Under the pieces are notes generated by a model, which made no database searches, was not told where the DNA came from, and saw nothing but the letters and a program-made list of their open reading frames with translations. Shown one piece after another: positions 45,671 through 57,755 of a stretch of DNA of 64,000 nt (positions are counted from its first letter, which is position 1; the number at the start of each line of letters is the position of its first letter). Source of the DNA: Aphrophora alni (taxonomy: Eukaryota; Arthropoda; Insecta; Hemiptera; Aphrophoridae); the NCBI GenBank assembly GCA_963513935.1, contig OY740768.1:46409142-46473141 (forward strand), in the 5' to 3' direction. Both the position numbers and the translations under genes were made by a program.

Positions 45671-45794
45671 GTATATTTTTCACTTGAAATAGTTATTGTA
45701 TTTTCAATACTTGCTGGTAAAAACGTATTAGCGTTAAAATCAATAATTAAAAATTAATAAAGTGCTTTATACTTGATATTTTCTTGCAAGTGAT

Positions 45795-47360
45795 CTTGAT
45801 ATTTTGTTATTAACTTGTTTCATTCCGATTATGACATCAAGAACTTATACTCTACATCGTATTTTATTATTATTGAGTAATTTTATAAATCTGAACTAAT
45901 TATTTTGTAATGTCTTTTTTAGACACATGATATGAGACCTTATTACAAAAACTTAAAGAAAGCAGAGTATATATTTTGTCAAGTTATCGATTGATTATGT
46001 TCAACAATTTCAAACTTTGATGATTCACAAGTATCGATATAGGATGCGTCATTAGACAGTTTATACACACTCCTCTGTATTAGAATCGTTATTGTTAGAA
46101 ACATTATATAGTTTAGCAAATTTTTTAAACTACTTCTAATAGGGTTTAATATATTTCTAAATTACTTTATTTGAGTAGATTGGAGAAACGGTTTTAGTTT
46201 TTACTAATTATTAGGCTAAAATTCCCTACGTGTATAAAATACAGTTGCTTAAATTGTCTTAGTTTTTGTTTTCCAATAAAATTTTTGAATTTATATAGGC
46301 CTAGTTATTAAACAAGTATTCATTTCTAATAATCAAAATTATAATTTTGGTTAACAATTTTGTTTAAATAATGCCTTTGTCTGTTAAAGATTACTGTACT
46401 CAAACATAAAATTGTTCTTTTCTATTTTCGGAATAGATTTCCATTTTTGGAATAGGAAGTAGGGTTCGTATAACTAAGAATATATTATTTAAATTTATGT
46501 TATTAAGATATATTACATGAATTTCCCATGGGTACGTTTAAATAGTTTTATATAAAATCAATAATAATAATATACTCATATACAAAAATAAATGTAATAT
46601 AACATATTTTATCCATAAGCGTTTATATCTTTGCTATATTTGATATTCTACATTAAATTTTAGAAAACTTTATTTTATTAAATTCAGAAAGGATTTTTGT
46701 AATTAAGTAAATGGCTGGCAATATTTGAAAATAGGATCTGCAGGTGGAACGGGGAAAGGGGGGTCTTTAAATTAATAAAGCTTGTATTAAAGTCATATGT
46801 AACATAGAATTGTGAGGGGGAGGAGGAGGGGCTAACATGGCGTATCGATCCAGTGGTGGAGGAAATACCTTCCCCTATATCTCCTCCTTTCCCTCTCATA
46901 CACTATTTCTTGTAATATTATGTCTTTAATATTCTACAATATATTTTATAGAGCAATTACATTATGTAAATGTACTTTTTTAGAATTATTACAGTAATAA
47001 AAATGTTAATGTGATTGAAAAGTATACAAAAAATATTTAACGTATTAAAATCTATGTCTGCATCATTACTTACAATTATTGTACAAATAGAACAGAAAAT
47101 GGCTTTCTTTATCGTGAAAATCTAAATAAACAATTCACTTCAGGTACTCTAATTTTTTACCTTTTTTATTAAATTTTGTTAACAATCTCTGTAAGGTTTT
47201 TCATGTGTTATAGTATAATTATGATATAGACAAATAAATTCACAAAATGTGTATATTAGTACTGCATATACAATATATATAAATAGATTTAAATTGAAAA
47301 AAATGTTAATTCTAACAATTAATTATTTAAGGAGCCTACTTGTGTAGATCTTATGTTTAC
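45795..47360. other. No supported gene
   Basis: Very AT-rich. A G-rich patch at 46745-46830 and a C-rich patch at 46870-46895 produce an unremarkable minus frame (46684-46899). Confidence 0.5.
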
Positions 47361-47363
47361 ACA

Positions 47364-47398
47364 TACAGGGTGGCTGAAAAGAAATGATCACTGCATCC

Positions 47399-47435
<37 letters not shown>

Positions 47436-48253
47436 GAGATATTTGAATTCTGTTTGCGTCAATAATCTCTTTAGATGAGGGGGGTGGGAACCTAAAAAAG
47501 TAAACTTTTAGGTTATTTTAACTATGGGGTGGGAAATTTCAAATGGTTTGCTCAATAATTTCAAATCCCACATTATAGGCTTGTGATCCTCATTTTAAAC
47601 GTCTCTCTGAAACATGAAAAAAAGGCATAAAGAAAATTAATTTCTGACCACCTAAATCTAAACTATTTACAAAGCTAGATTGGTACGATACACCCCCATG
47701 TATGACATTAATGTGTTTTTACCTCATATCAAATTGTTCTCCCTGTACGTACATGCAGCAATACAGTCTTTGTTCAAACATGATTTCAAAACCCAAATTA
47801 GGTTAGGTTAGGTCAGGTGGTGATTTAAGAGATTCCCCACAAAACAAGGATGTTTTGTATTTGAAGCAGTGAACGAATATTTAGTAAAATCTATTGTTTT
47901 ACCTTCTGAATCAATCTTCGACACTAGCTTCCATATAGTTTCGTATATAAAATATCTCTTTTGGCCCCCATTTTGTTTTGGGTGGTCAGAATTTAATTTT
48001 CTTTTCGTCATTTTTCTTATCTCACATATATGTTTAAAATGAGATATCATAAGCCTAACGAGCCTATAAGTTTTGAACAACCACCCATCCCCTAGCCCCC
48101 ACAATGAACATAACCTAAACCTTTTCTTATTTAAGTTCCCCTCCTCTCACCTAAAGAGATTGCTGCAACCATAATTCAAATATCTCAAATTAAAAAAATT
48201 AAATTAAAAAATAAGAGAAGATAGTAGTTTCTTTTTTTCAGCCACCCTTTGTA
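47364..48253. mobile_element. Non-autonomous DNA element with ~300-bp inverted ends, copy 1
   Basis: Ends TACAGGGTGGCTGAAAAGAA and TTTTTCAGCCACCCTTTGTA, with TA at both borders as in Tc1/mariner-type insertions. The complementarity continues through AATTTGAGATATTTGAATT, AATCTCTTTAG, TTTTAAACGT and ATTTCTGACCACC for about 300 bp on each side. A T30 run lies at 47401-47430 and (TTAGG)3 at about 47800. The minus frame 47808-48104 lies mostly in the right arm and has no transposase motif. The same family is at 56925-57755. Confidence 0.85.
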
Positions 48254-48666
48254 TTGGGGGCGCAGGTTTAGATTTATTTTTCGGTTGGTTTTTTGTTAAA
48301 AAAAATTTTCAAAATATTTAACAAACTAAACTACTTTCGTGATTACCTCTATAGTCGGATTTAAACTGGAAAGGGATTCTATGGAAGTAAAAGCGGATAT
48401 GATGTGAGGGGCTTGTAGCCTTCTGGACAAATAGCAGACGAGCATTGTTGCCAGTAGCGGTCCCATGTTGCTAATTCTACGGAAGTTACAAAATATGCTT
48501 AGATAAAAGGTCAGTAATAAAACACTGAAATGAACATAGAATAAATAATCTGAAATTAAATTTAAACGGAAATTGTTTTAAAAATCATTACTAAGAATTC
48601 TTGAAAATAATGAAATTTGATTTGGCAACCCCGTTCTCTCGTCACATCACAACCCCAGCCCCTTTC

Positions 48667-49427
48667 CAGTTTTATTCCAACTATAGCGTCCGTCTCATAT
48701 GTTAGCGGTCCTCGCTCTGTCTTGCCTGTCTTCCAGTAGTTCATCTCGATCCCTCCAGTTTTTAACTTGTTCTGGTTTGATATCTCCTACAGCTTGTCCA
48801 GTACGTAGCGTTCCTCGCTCTGCCTTGCCTTTCTTCCAGTAGTTCATCTCGATCCCTCCAGTTTTTAACTTGTTCTGGTTTGATATCTCCTACAGCTTGT
48901 CCAGTACGTGGCATACCTCGCTCTGTCTTGCCTGTCTTCCAGTAGTTCATCTCGATCCCTCCAGTTTTTAACTTGTTCTGGTTTGTTATCTCCTACAGCT
49001 TGTCCAGTACGTAGCGTTCCTCGCTCTGTCTTGCCTGTCTTCCAGTAGTTCATCTCGATCCCTCCAGTTTTTAACTTGTTCTGGTTTGTTATCTCCTACA
49101 GCTTGTCCAGTACGTGGCATACCTCGCTCTGTCTTGCCTGTCTTCCAGAAGTTCATCTCAATCCCTCCAGTTTTTAACTTGTTCTGGTTTGTTATCTCCT
49201 ACAGCTTGTCCAGTACGTGGCATACCTCGCTCTGTCTTGCCTGTCTTCCAGTAGTTCATCTCGATCCCTCCAGTTTTTAACTTGTTCTGGTTTGATATCT
49301 CCTACAGCTTGTCCAGTACGTGGCATACCTCGCTCTGTCTTGCCTGTCTTCCAGTAGTTCATCTCGATCCCTCCAGTTTTTAACTTGTTCTGGTTTGTTA
49401 TCTCTTACAGCTTGTCCAGTACGTGCA
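48667..49427. repeat. 103-bp minisatellite, about seven units
   Basis: CCAGTAGTTCATCTCGATCC recurs at 48733, 48836, 48939, 49042, 49145 (one A change), 49248 and 49351: exactly 103 bp. Units differ mainly at GATATC versus GTTATC and GTAGCGT versus GTGGCAT, and GATATC and GTTATC units are interspersed. On the minus strand two of the three frames of the unit are open, so frames such as 48865-49053 cross two units in two phases. I read these as by-products of repetition. The first unit (48667-48732) and the last (after 49400) are degenerate edges. Confidence 0.96.
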
Positions 49428-49429
49428 GG

Positions 49430-50055
49430 TATTTTCCACGACGGCTTTTTAGATTCAAATTTTAATGACTTTTATTTTATTTACGACCATACTCACAGTA
49501 GGCAACTTATAGTCGCATTTGGTTATACCATCCTTTTATTTTCACTCATTCCTACTTCTTTGGTTGGTGACTTTTACTTCTATGTATTTGCAATATCTTG
49601 TCGCCAATATCTTGATTCAATAAAGCCCATGTTTCTTGGACGATAGCTATCTGGTACTCCGTTCTAGCAGAATTTATATAAAACATATATAGATTTTATA
49701 AAATGTATTGTAAATAAAACTAAATGTATTAACTTTAATAACTCCAGTGAGTTTTTTGTAAAGTTCCTCCTTTTACTGCAGGAAATAAATTTCTTTTATG
49801 TGATATCCTGCATTGATCAATACACAAGTTTCCCCTAGAAATGAATAGAAATAATTCTAAAGTTGCACAGACTCTCTCACTCATCCCCAAAAGCAAATAA
49901 AAATCCATTAAAACTATTCGTCTCCAAAAATGCCATATCGGTAGTTATCAGTCAAAAAGTGATTATGAAACATGTTGTGGAGAAATATTTAAATATTGCT
50001 TAGTTTGTTAATATTTAATTCTTTATTAATTCTGGAACTGTAATATTTGTTTACT
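49430..50055. other. No supported gene
   Basis: AT-rich, nothing recognised. The plus frame 49320-49646 starts in the minisatellite and is not a gene. Confidence 0.5.
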
Positions 50056-50059
50056 TGCC

Positions 50060-50420
50060 ATTATTCACACAGGTTTGAGTCATATTCACATTTTACTAAA
50101 ATGTCAACGAAATCTGTAGAACCGATTTTGAGAAATTACGTCTTTTATAACACTCTCGTGGTCGATTTTTTTAGTCATAACTCACGAACCGAAAGATGGC
50201 GAGCAATGCTTTTGTTTGTAACCTTAAAAGTACACTTGAGCAAAGTTTGATTGAAATCGTTGCAACAGATTTTGACAAAATATTTTGTCTTTAAGCCAAT
50301 TAACCCAAAATGTTAAGTTATTGGAAAAGGCGTGGCCAAAATATACACATACCGAATTTGATTAAAATCAGTCCACCCGATTGTACTGCTCAGGCGACAG
50401 ACGCCATATAGATATCACAA
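50060..50420 (+). repeat. Fam-D dispersed repeat, copy 2
   Basis: TTTTGAGAAATTACGTCTTT, ATAACACTCTCGTGGTCGAT, ACTTGAGCAAAGTTTGATTG, AAAATGTTAAGTTATTGGAA and TTGATTAAAATCAGTCC follow the same order as 19240-19600. A further scrap (TTACCAAATTTGATTAAAAT) is at about 62260. Confidence 0.75.
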
Positions 50421-50699
50421 ACCACTTTTTTTGGATTCGTAAACCTCAAAAATCCACACAAAAATCTACATCGATTATTTGTCTTATCACATAAACTTTC
50501 TCTCACGTATACAAGATGCAGTAAGAATGGTCCCCCAACAGATATTTTACCATGGCAACGGCTGCAGTTGCGTATTTTTCAATATGGATATTAATTATTT
50601 GGTTGACGATGAAGCTTGCTCTTTATTATTAAAGTTTAATAGAACCTCTCGTAATAAAAAGGAAGTTTAATAAGCTCATTATTTGTAATGCACAGGCGC

Positions 50700-50815
50700 T
50701 ATGCAACCCGGTTACAATGTGTACTTGCATTTCCTCTTATTATCTACTGTTCAACATTTATGACGCATCGTAAACCTATAAATATCTAAGATACTGCAGT
50801 GTGATGCCAAACAGA
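50700..50815 (-). repeat. Dispersed repeat fragment, inverted partner of 19035-19145
   Basis: The reverse complement (TGTTTGGCATCACACTGCAG, then GTCATAAATGTTGAACAGTA) matches 19035-19145. It lies about 280 bp after Fam-D here and before Fam-D at 19 kb, so the two are separate elements. Confidence 0.8.
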
Positions 50816-50939
50816 GTTGTCTAACAACAGAAACACCATATCTTTATAATTAAGAACCTTCTATGACTAAAACCATACGAAAATCGTGATATGTAAAGTC
50901 GTCGGAAGAATCACATTCTTTGACAATACAGTTTTATAA

Positions 50940-50965
50940 TTTTTTTTTTTTTTTTTTTTTTTTTT
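50940..50965. repeat. 26-bp poly(T) tract
   Basis: A T run followed by AACCTTAGTGGAAACCTT. It may be the tail of a minus-strand retrocopy; no flanking duplication identified. Confidence 0.85.
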
Positions 50966-51079
50966 AACCTTAGTGGAAACCTTCAAAGTTGATATTAGGG
51001 AGTCTAATTTCTCATCTTAGAAAATCACTGCTGTAAACTCAAATATTCATTTTAATATCTAACATAGTATAGATGAGTA

Positions 51080-51450
51080 AAAATATCAATGTCTAGTTTA
51101 TCGCGGAAAATTTTTGAGATCTGTATCCAAAAAGTGGTTTTTGAAATGAAATCTTTCTGTCGTCCGCGCAGTGCTCTACAGCCTAAACTAATCAATTGTA
51201 CCGATTATGATCAAATTTGGGCATTTGTCATGACATAGTTTTGTTAACTAAAAATTTAGGAGTAACTACCATAATATGTCTGTTAACGACATATAATGTA
51301 AATTAATATGTAAATTAACCGCTAACGACCTAATCAAAACGCATTTTTTGTTATCTCCCAGAAAGTGTCATTCTGCTGATATAAAATACCTAATTTCGCA
51401 AAATTGACTTGTTCAAATTTTTGTGAAATGTAAGGATTAATGTCACAGAT
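51080..51450 (+). repeat. Fam-B dispersed repeat, copy near 51 kb
   Basis: CCGATTATGATCAAATTTGG, a TAAAAATTTAGGAGTAACTA box and a TTTTTGTGAAATGTAAGGAT / TAATGTCACAGA box match the middle of the family. Confidence 0.65.
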
Positions 51451-51539
51451 TAGTGTTAAAGTGCAAGTAAAAGGAAATTACGATTCAAGAAAAAAGGGGG
51501 GAAGGAAATCAATAGTAATAAAATTACAATTTATTTAAA

Positions 51540-52740
51540 TTTACCCAGTATAGTAAGTAATGGTAACTTTAACATACGTTTTTTACCAATCTCAACGTTG
51601 CATGACCTCAGGAAACCAAAAAAGTTTTTATGTTGTGGGGGACAATAGGGGCTACAAAAATTAAGAAAAGAATATGAAATATGGTATATAATAGGCGTAC
51701 CGCTTAGAAAAGAACCGGGCCCCGCTTGTGTCTCGCGCAGGTAGAACTGTGGTGGGAGAGGGATAGCCCGAGTTAGGTCAGACATACCCGGCAGCTGCTT
51801 CCTTGCGTAGGGCTTTATATTTTCTTTTTCAAACCTACTACAGTGCTAAAAAACTGTGAATGTGTGTCCTTTATGTTCCTGACAACTACAATTAGTAAAT
51901 TTAAATGATTTTATAAAATAAAAGACGTAAAAAGACATTAAATTATAGGCTTTAAATTCCTTTATATTATCGCAAAAATGTAACAATTTATCCCCATTAC
52001 CGCTCCAATCCCCTCCCCGCCAACGCCCCTACATGCGTGCGCGAGCCACTCTCGAGATGACGGTTCTGCGCAGGTTTCTTTCTGTCTGGTAGGCCTATAG
52101 ACTACAGTGTCCTCGTATTGAAATATAGAAAATATAATTGAAATTTTCAAAAAGGTGGCGGCTTTAAACAGTTTTTTTTGTATAGGGGGCTATAATGTGC
52201 TCATATAGATTGAAATATAAACAGAAAAATTGAAAATGGCGTCCGTTTACACAGTTTTTCTTCATGTCACATGTGTTATTCAATATAAAACACACTAAAT
52301 TAGATAAAAAAATTGAAAAATTCGATCCTTCAGTAATGCTATCATCTGGACCTTTCTACGGTGAAGTTATTGTCAAAAATGTAATTTTGAACCCTAATCT
52401 TCCAAGAGTACAGCCTACCGGCAGGGCTGAGTCACCGACACATACTTAGCGAGTGGTGGCTTCTTCATACGTAAGGGGACAGACACTCTTGTCTGTGGTA
52501 AGGGTCTTCAAGAACCGAGACACTGATTAGAGCGATACACACTACCAGACCCGATAGGGCCTAGCCGATGAACACAACTACGAGGTTCAGAAAACCTGTA
52601 TTACTATTATCTAAACAAACTTACACTATTGGACAAGACTGAATATACCAACTTTTTGTTTATTACATTTAGAGGTTCTGTTTGTATTAAATTGTATGTT
52701 CGGGCTGGGTAGGTACCATGACTTCATAAACTTGTTTTCT
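51540..52740 (+). repeat. Fam-C dispersed repeat, copy 2, interrupted
   Basis: The 5' part (51540-51715: ACCCAGTATAGTAAGTAATG, GGGGCTACAAAAATTAAGAA) and the 3' part (52190-52740: ACCGGCAGGGCTGAGTCACC, AACAAACTTACACTATTGGA, GGCTGGGTAGGTACCATG) follow 54955-55800. Between them lies a 400-bp G+C-rich block (51716-52110, with GTGTCTCGCGCAGGTAGAAC and TGCGTGCGCGAGCCACTCTC) that is absent from the other copies, plus a local duplication at 52115-52255. Confidence 0.75.
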
Positions 52741-52744
52741 TACG

Positions 52745-53650
52745 TTAAAGTCGACTTTCCTATTAGACAATAGTTAATACAGTTTACATTAGAAATTATC
52801 AAATTATATATATATCTTAGTGTTTGATACGTGGTGGGTTTATTTGATATTTAAATTATGTTGATATCGCGGTAATACATCATAACCCTAAGTGCACTGT
52901 GAATATATGACGTTACTGTCATGTTCTTTAACCCATTTATAGAAGTCACGTTTCATTATGCAGAGAACGGCTTTAATGCGACATCCATTTAGTTATGTTG
53001 AAAGACAAAGAAAGGACTATTCGAATAAATATTTGTACTTTCTAAGATACAATTTAATGATTTATTAAAGCTAAAGCTGAACAAATTCTGCTTTTTAATC
53101 AGATTTATCCTCAGAAAAAAAAAAAAAATTTAAATCTACAGTAGAACGAATGGTCTAGACACGTTTGTATCCCGTCCACTTCAAACGGCAAGTGATTTTA
53201 GTTAAGTTTATACTGAACCCCTCTTCTGAAGTTCGTTTTTTATCCTTGTCCCTTTTCTCTTTCCCAAACACAGAGGTTGATCTCTTGACCTCGGAGGGGT
53301 TGTAACGGAGTAACGTAGTGATATATGTTTTCTATAGCCTTGTGGTACATGCAATAACTTAAATGTTCATTATTTTATACAATAGCCTATTATGGAAAAA
53401 GAGAAATTACTTAAAAAAAGTATAATTATTTCACACAGAAATAGTGGATATATTTTTTAGATTTTCAAAAAAACATCTAACACAAAATGAAGGCTCCTGT
53501 TTTGGGTTTTTGTAAAATTATTACTTTATTTTTAAAACGTTGTCATATTTCTCGATGACTGATTCAAAATGAGTTTATATAATCATTTTTTTAGTCATAC
53601 AAATAACAGTCTTTAATAGAAACCATTGACTTTACAGACGACAAAAGTTT
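52745..53650. other. No supported gene
   Basis: AT-rich. A C/T-rich stretch at 53220-53300 vaguely resembles Fam-A but I could not align it. Confidence 0.5.
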
Positions 53651-53659
53651 GTTTTTCAG

Positions 53660-53728
53660 CCACGCGTAATTCTAAATACACCCACGAATTCAACACCGTC
53701 GAGTTCACGCTTGTCATTTAATTTGTAG
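53660..53728 (+). CDS. Possible terminal exon, unidentified (22 codons plus stop)
   Basis: A T-rich tract ending GTTTGTTTTTCAG (53659) is followed by an open frame reading PRVILNTPTNSTPSSSRLSF and stop. The acceptor is good, but the frame is short, the peptide is low-complexity, and no clear poly(A) signal follows. Chance cannot be excluded. Confidence 0.15.
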   Translation, partial: PRVILNTPTNSTPSSSRLSFNL

Positions 53729-54044
53729 AAGCATGTAGATCAGCTGTCACGACTGCTCCCAGGCTCGCCACCCAGAGTTTGTATCCAAAAGTCGAGTTAT
53801 TTCAAGGTGAATTTTATATAGACGCCAACTATAGGACAGTCACATATAAGTATTATAACAAAAAATATACGGTTATAAAATTATAAATAATTTTGTGAAC
53901 CGATTTTTTGTGATTGAAAGGTAGAATTGGTCTTCTAAATAATTCCATTCACTACTATTTATTTCTATTTCCAAATTTTTGAATGCTGTTTAATTTGTTT
54001 AAAATCTCCATTTTGGAAGGAAACTTCATTGAAGTCTTTTCCCC

Positions 54045-54100
54045 CTTGTTGTTTATGTTTAAGGGGGGAAAACCTCTAGGTCATCATCGCCTAATAACAT
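54045..54100 (+). repeat. Fam-A 5' end fragment
   Basis: GGGAAAACCTCTAGGTCATC, then ATCGCCTAATAAC, is the conserved 5' box of Fam-A; the rest is missing. Confidence 0.7.
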
Positions 54101-54204
54101 TTAGATTTATAAATCTCAATATCTCAAAATCCGTATATTTCACAAAATATTTACGAGACAAAAAATTTGCTAAATTTTACTCCTAAACATCGGTTCATAA
54201 ATGA

Positions 54205-54495
54205 TTAAAACCATTTCAAAATGGCGGCCATTTTAAAATTTATAAATCTCAATATCTCAAAATCCGTACATTTTACAAAATTTTAAGGTTCTATAATAAT
54301 TAATGGAGTTTTTGCAATTTTATGGAAATAACTTCATGAGAATTTTGTGGTAATAATGGTAAAATTTCATGTTTCTAGTTCCATAAAATTGCAAAAAACT
54401 CAATAATCATGGAATCTTAATATTTTGTAAAATGTACGGATTTTGAGATATTGAGATTTATAAATTTTAAAATGGCCGCCATTTTGAAATGGTAT
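54205..54495. repeat. Palindrome with ~110-bp arms and ATGGCGGCCATTTT ends
   Basis: The left arm (54212-54330) and right arm (54381-54488) are reverse complements with a few changes. They share TTTATAAATCTCAATATCTC, AAAATCCGTACATTTTACAA and GCAATTTTATGGAA around a 50-bp loop. A partial direct copy of the left arm precedes it at 54107-54160. This is a foldback or MITE-like element without a coding region. Confidence 0.9.
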
Positions 54496-54954
54496 AAAGT
54501 ATAAACTTGATATTCCATACCAAAATGGGTCTTATTGGATGTAATCTACCAAGATTGAAGTTGATGTCTTCAGAGGTTCCTAAGATACCTGTATAACGTA
54601 TTAAGTAAAAAACACATACAGACAGATAGACGGAAAACTAAACGTTTCAGGATAAAACCTTCATATGAATTTTTTCTTCCTTTTTGTATGAGGAATGATA
54701 TACCAGAGTCCTGAATGGATTGTTTTAACACCCTGTATAAATTTAATTAATATAGTGCCACATATTTAAGTTTGAATTGTTTTCATCTTTTACTTCTCCG
54801 CATTTCCGAACGATAGAAGAACTTTTGTAGTTACTGCATGGGACACAAATTTCCGTTTAAAGCAATAATTTCTTAATTATATTGTAATCTTATAAATCCA
54901 TATCACGCAACTCAAAAACCACTTAACGATTTTTTTTGAAACTTTGACATCTCA

Positions 54955-55800
54955 TGTGTGTGACACATTTAAAATCTGGTAATAATTACGGTTGGTTAAT
55001 CTCATAAGATTACCCAGTATACGAAGTATAAGGTATGTTTGGTAATCGTCAAATATTTCGACATTCTCTTTTTGACTGATCTTCTCCTTCTCCGTAAGGA
55101 AACAGAAAAAGTGATTTTTCGACATGCCCCCTCTCCCCATTCGTCGTCATTGTCAACTCTACCAAGCGCAATAGTGGCCACAAAAATTAAGATAGGAACA
55201 TGAAATTTGATATAGACGAGTATTGTGTGGTCATAAAGAACCTTAATACATTTCAGAAAAATCGAAATAAAAATGTCAAAATGTCCGCAATTTCAGTCTT
55301 TTGTTCATATCTCGTATGTTATTCAATTTATAATATCTTAAATTAAATAAAATTTGCAAATTTCATTTCCGCGACCTCTCTACGATGACAAATAATGATT
55401 TTATATACTCAGATATGTAATTTCGAACCCTACCCGCCTAAGAAAGTGTGATATTCGTATAGTATCTTGACAACCGGCAGGGCCGAGTCAACGACAAGAG
55501 CGTAGGGAGTGGAGGATTCGTCATGTATGACAGCTTCGAGGCCCGTCGAAACATGACACGAGCGAAGCGAGTAGAGACTGTAATATATACACATCTACGT
55601 AGTCCATTAGGGGCTACCCGTACAGAAAACCTTTGTTACTAAAGTTTTAAACAAACGTACTCTACCTTGATCTATCATTTAAATTAAACATTTCTTAAAA
55701 GGTCCAAGAAACTAATTTTCGATCATTACATAGGATCTACTTGTTATTACATTTTATGATTGGCTGGATAAATACCATGGTGAAACCATTACCTTCTTTT
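54955..55800 (+). repeat. Fam-C dispersed repeat, copy 3 (longest uninterrupted)
   Basis: Runs from GATTACCCAGTATACGAAGT through ACAAAAATTAAGATAGGAAC, TTCATATCTCGTATGTTATT and ACCGGCAGGGCCGAGTCAAC to GGCTGGATAAATACCATGG. This is the best copy for a consensus. No terminal inverted repeats or coding frame recognised. Confidence 0.8.
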
Positions 55801-55804
55801 TTTA

Positions 55805-56920
55805 AGAGTGCTTACATTATAGGTTATGACAAAATCCGCAATGATATAAAAGTTACCTCTCAGAAAAACCAGGGTGGAAAACAATATAGACATACAAATT
55901 ATTTAAACATTGAGTAAAGAAAATTGACGTCACAATAACGTTTACTTACTTGAATTAGACAGGACACCATATTCCCAATTTTATTGAAACGTAAAACCTT
56001 TAGAATATAAAAAAAGTATTAAAATAAGTATATTTTTGTTTTTGGTTGTTGGTACTATTTTCTGGTTGTTGAATGAAGCATATTTTAAATCAGTCTGATA
56101 GAATTTGATCACAAAAATAACACCTAAAATTCCTTTAGAAGTGAGATTATCTATCAAGTTCTTAAGATTATAAAAGTATCTTTTTCATTTATAAATAGTT
56201 CTTCTAAATCTCTAGGAATTACCAATGGGTGAGTCTTTTAATGATCAACTTTAATGTTGTCGGTAAAAAAAATCTCTCGCTTAATTAGTAAGCAAAATAT
56301 ATGTTACAAATATTCAAACTTTTTTATTTTTATAATGCAAAATTACCCAATCAGATGGTTATAATGGAACATGGCTTCATAGTTTTAACATACAATTTAT
56401 ATCTTTTTAACTGGAACATTAGTTGATGTATACACATATTATGTTATAACAGCAGTAAATGTATAATTAATGTTACAGTTGAAGTTTTATGAGTTCCAGT
56501 ACGTTTTGTTGTTTTAAATGCAGTAAACATAATTTTCTAACAATTACGAAGGAAGTAATTTAAATTCATATTTAACATTAGCCCTGTGGGATTAGAATCC
56601 AACATGGTACCAGGGTATCCCAAAGTGGGTGGAACGGGAGTAATTTAATGTACGAGTTCTATCTCTAAATAAAACAAAACTTGACGGATCTGAAATAATT
56701 ATGCATTTCTTGTAATTTTGGAAAATTGAATTACATTAAAGTGGATTCGTTATATCGTTGGCTTGAGTGACCGTTATATTTCTAGAAATACTGTACACGT
56801 TGTCAGCAATAAGCATGTGTTAAGTAAAATATTGTTTGTTATTCTTTAATTATCTACTGTTTTATTGTAAAAATAATATTATTCTCAACAATAACATCTT
56901 GTTAATAGGCTGTTATTTTA
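55805..56920. other. No supported gene
   Basis: AT-rich DNA with no recognisable feature. Confidence 0.5.
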
Positions 56921-56924
56921 AACA

Positions 56925-57755
56925 TGCAAGGTGGCTGGAAAGAAATTACCACCCCCTCTTTTTTTAATATTTGAGATATTTGAATTCTATTTGCGTCCAT
57001 CTCTTTATCTGAGAGAGCCAACCTAAAAAAATAAAGGTGTAACTTATTTTAATTGTGGGTTTTGGTTGATGGGGATTGCTCAAAAATTTCAAATGTCACG
57101 TATAGGCTTTTGATACCTCATTTAAAACGTTTCTGTGAGACGTGAAAAAAATAAAGAAAATGTAATTCAGACCACTTAAACAAAATTGTGGCCTTTATTT
57201 TATTTACGAAGCTAAATTGATACGGTACATCCCGTTGTGTGACATTAATGTGTTTTTACATCAATTAAATGTTCATATTGTTCTCACTATACCTTCACGC
57301 AGTAGTACAGTCTTTGTACAAACGTTCTCTTAAATTGTTATTTAATAGATTCCCCACAAAACAAAGATGTCTTGTATTTGAAGGAGTCAACCAACATTTG
57401 GAATACTCCGATTATTTTGCCTTTTGAGTCGATCTTCCTTTCTATTCTAGATTCGGAAATAAAATCTTTTGGTTGCCGTTTTGTTTGGGTGGACAGAAAT
57501 TAATTTTATTTGTGTCTTAATTCTTGCCTCAGAAAGACGTTTAAAATGAGATACCGCAAGCCCATAAATGGCATTTGAAATTTGTAAGTACCCCAATACC
57601 CCATCTCCCCGTCCAACTCCCGCACAATTAAAATAACGTAAATCTTTGCTTTTTCGGTTGCACCTCGTACCTAAAGAGATTGTCGCATACAGAATGCAAA
57701 TATCTCAAATATTAAAAAAGGGGAGAGGGGTGGTAGTTTTTTCAACCATTGTTTA
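56925..57755. mobile_element. Non-autonomous DNA element with long inverted ends, copy 2
   Basis: Collinear with 47364-48253: TTTGAGATATTTGAATTCTA, CATTTAAAACGTTTCTGTGA, GACATTAATGTGTTTTTACA, AGATTCCCCACAAAACAAAG and TACCTAAAGAGATTG. The termini (GCAAGGTGGCTGGAAAGAAA and TTTTTTCAACCATTG) are decayed, so this copy is older. It lacks the T30 run and the TTAGG tract. Confidence 0.85.

Larger units (their letters stand above)
44868..45790. repeat. Inverted pair of tRNA-headed repeats (foldback arrangement)
   Basis: The left arm (about 44895-45185) and right arm (about 45570-45775) are related in opposite orientation. They share the tRNA-like head, the tail CGTATATTTGTCACTTGAAA, AAGTGCTTTATA and, on the inner side, GACTACATAAATACTATAAG with ACACGACAT. 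The 350-bp centre holds an open frame (45264-45512) with no known motif. The right arm has lost the middle of its tRNA part and gained about 60 bp in the tail. This is either a foldback transposon whose arms carry a tRNA, or two SINE copies inserted head to head. Confidence 0.82.

Noticed and set aside
30333..47813. Telomere or subtelomere
   Set aside because: The (TTAGG)n tracts are only three units long and one lies inside a transposon.
48562..49646. Frames across the 103-bp minisatellite
   Set aside because: The unit is not a multiple of three, so the same DNA is read in different phases; not a protein repeat.
53220..53300. Further Fam-A copy
   Set aside because: Only loose pyrimidine-rich similarity; the diagnostic boxes are absent.
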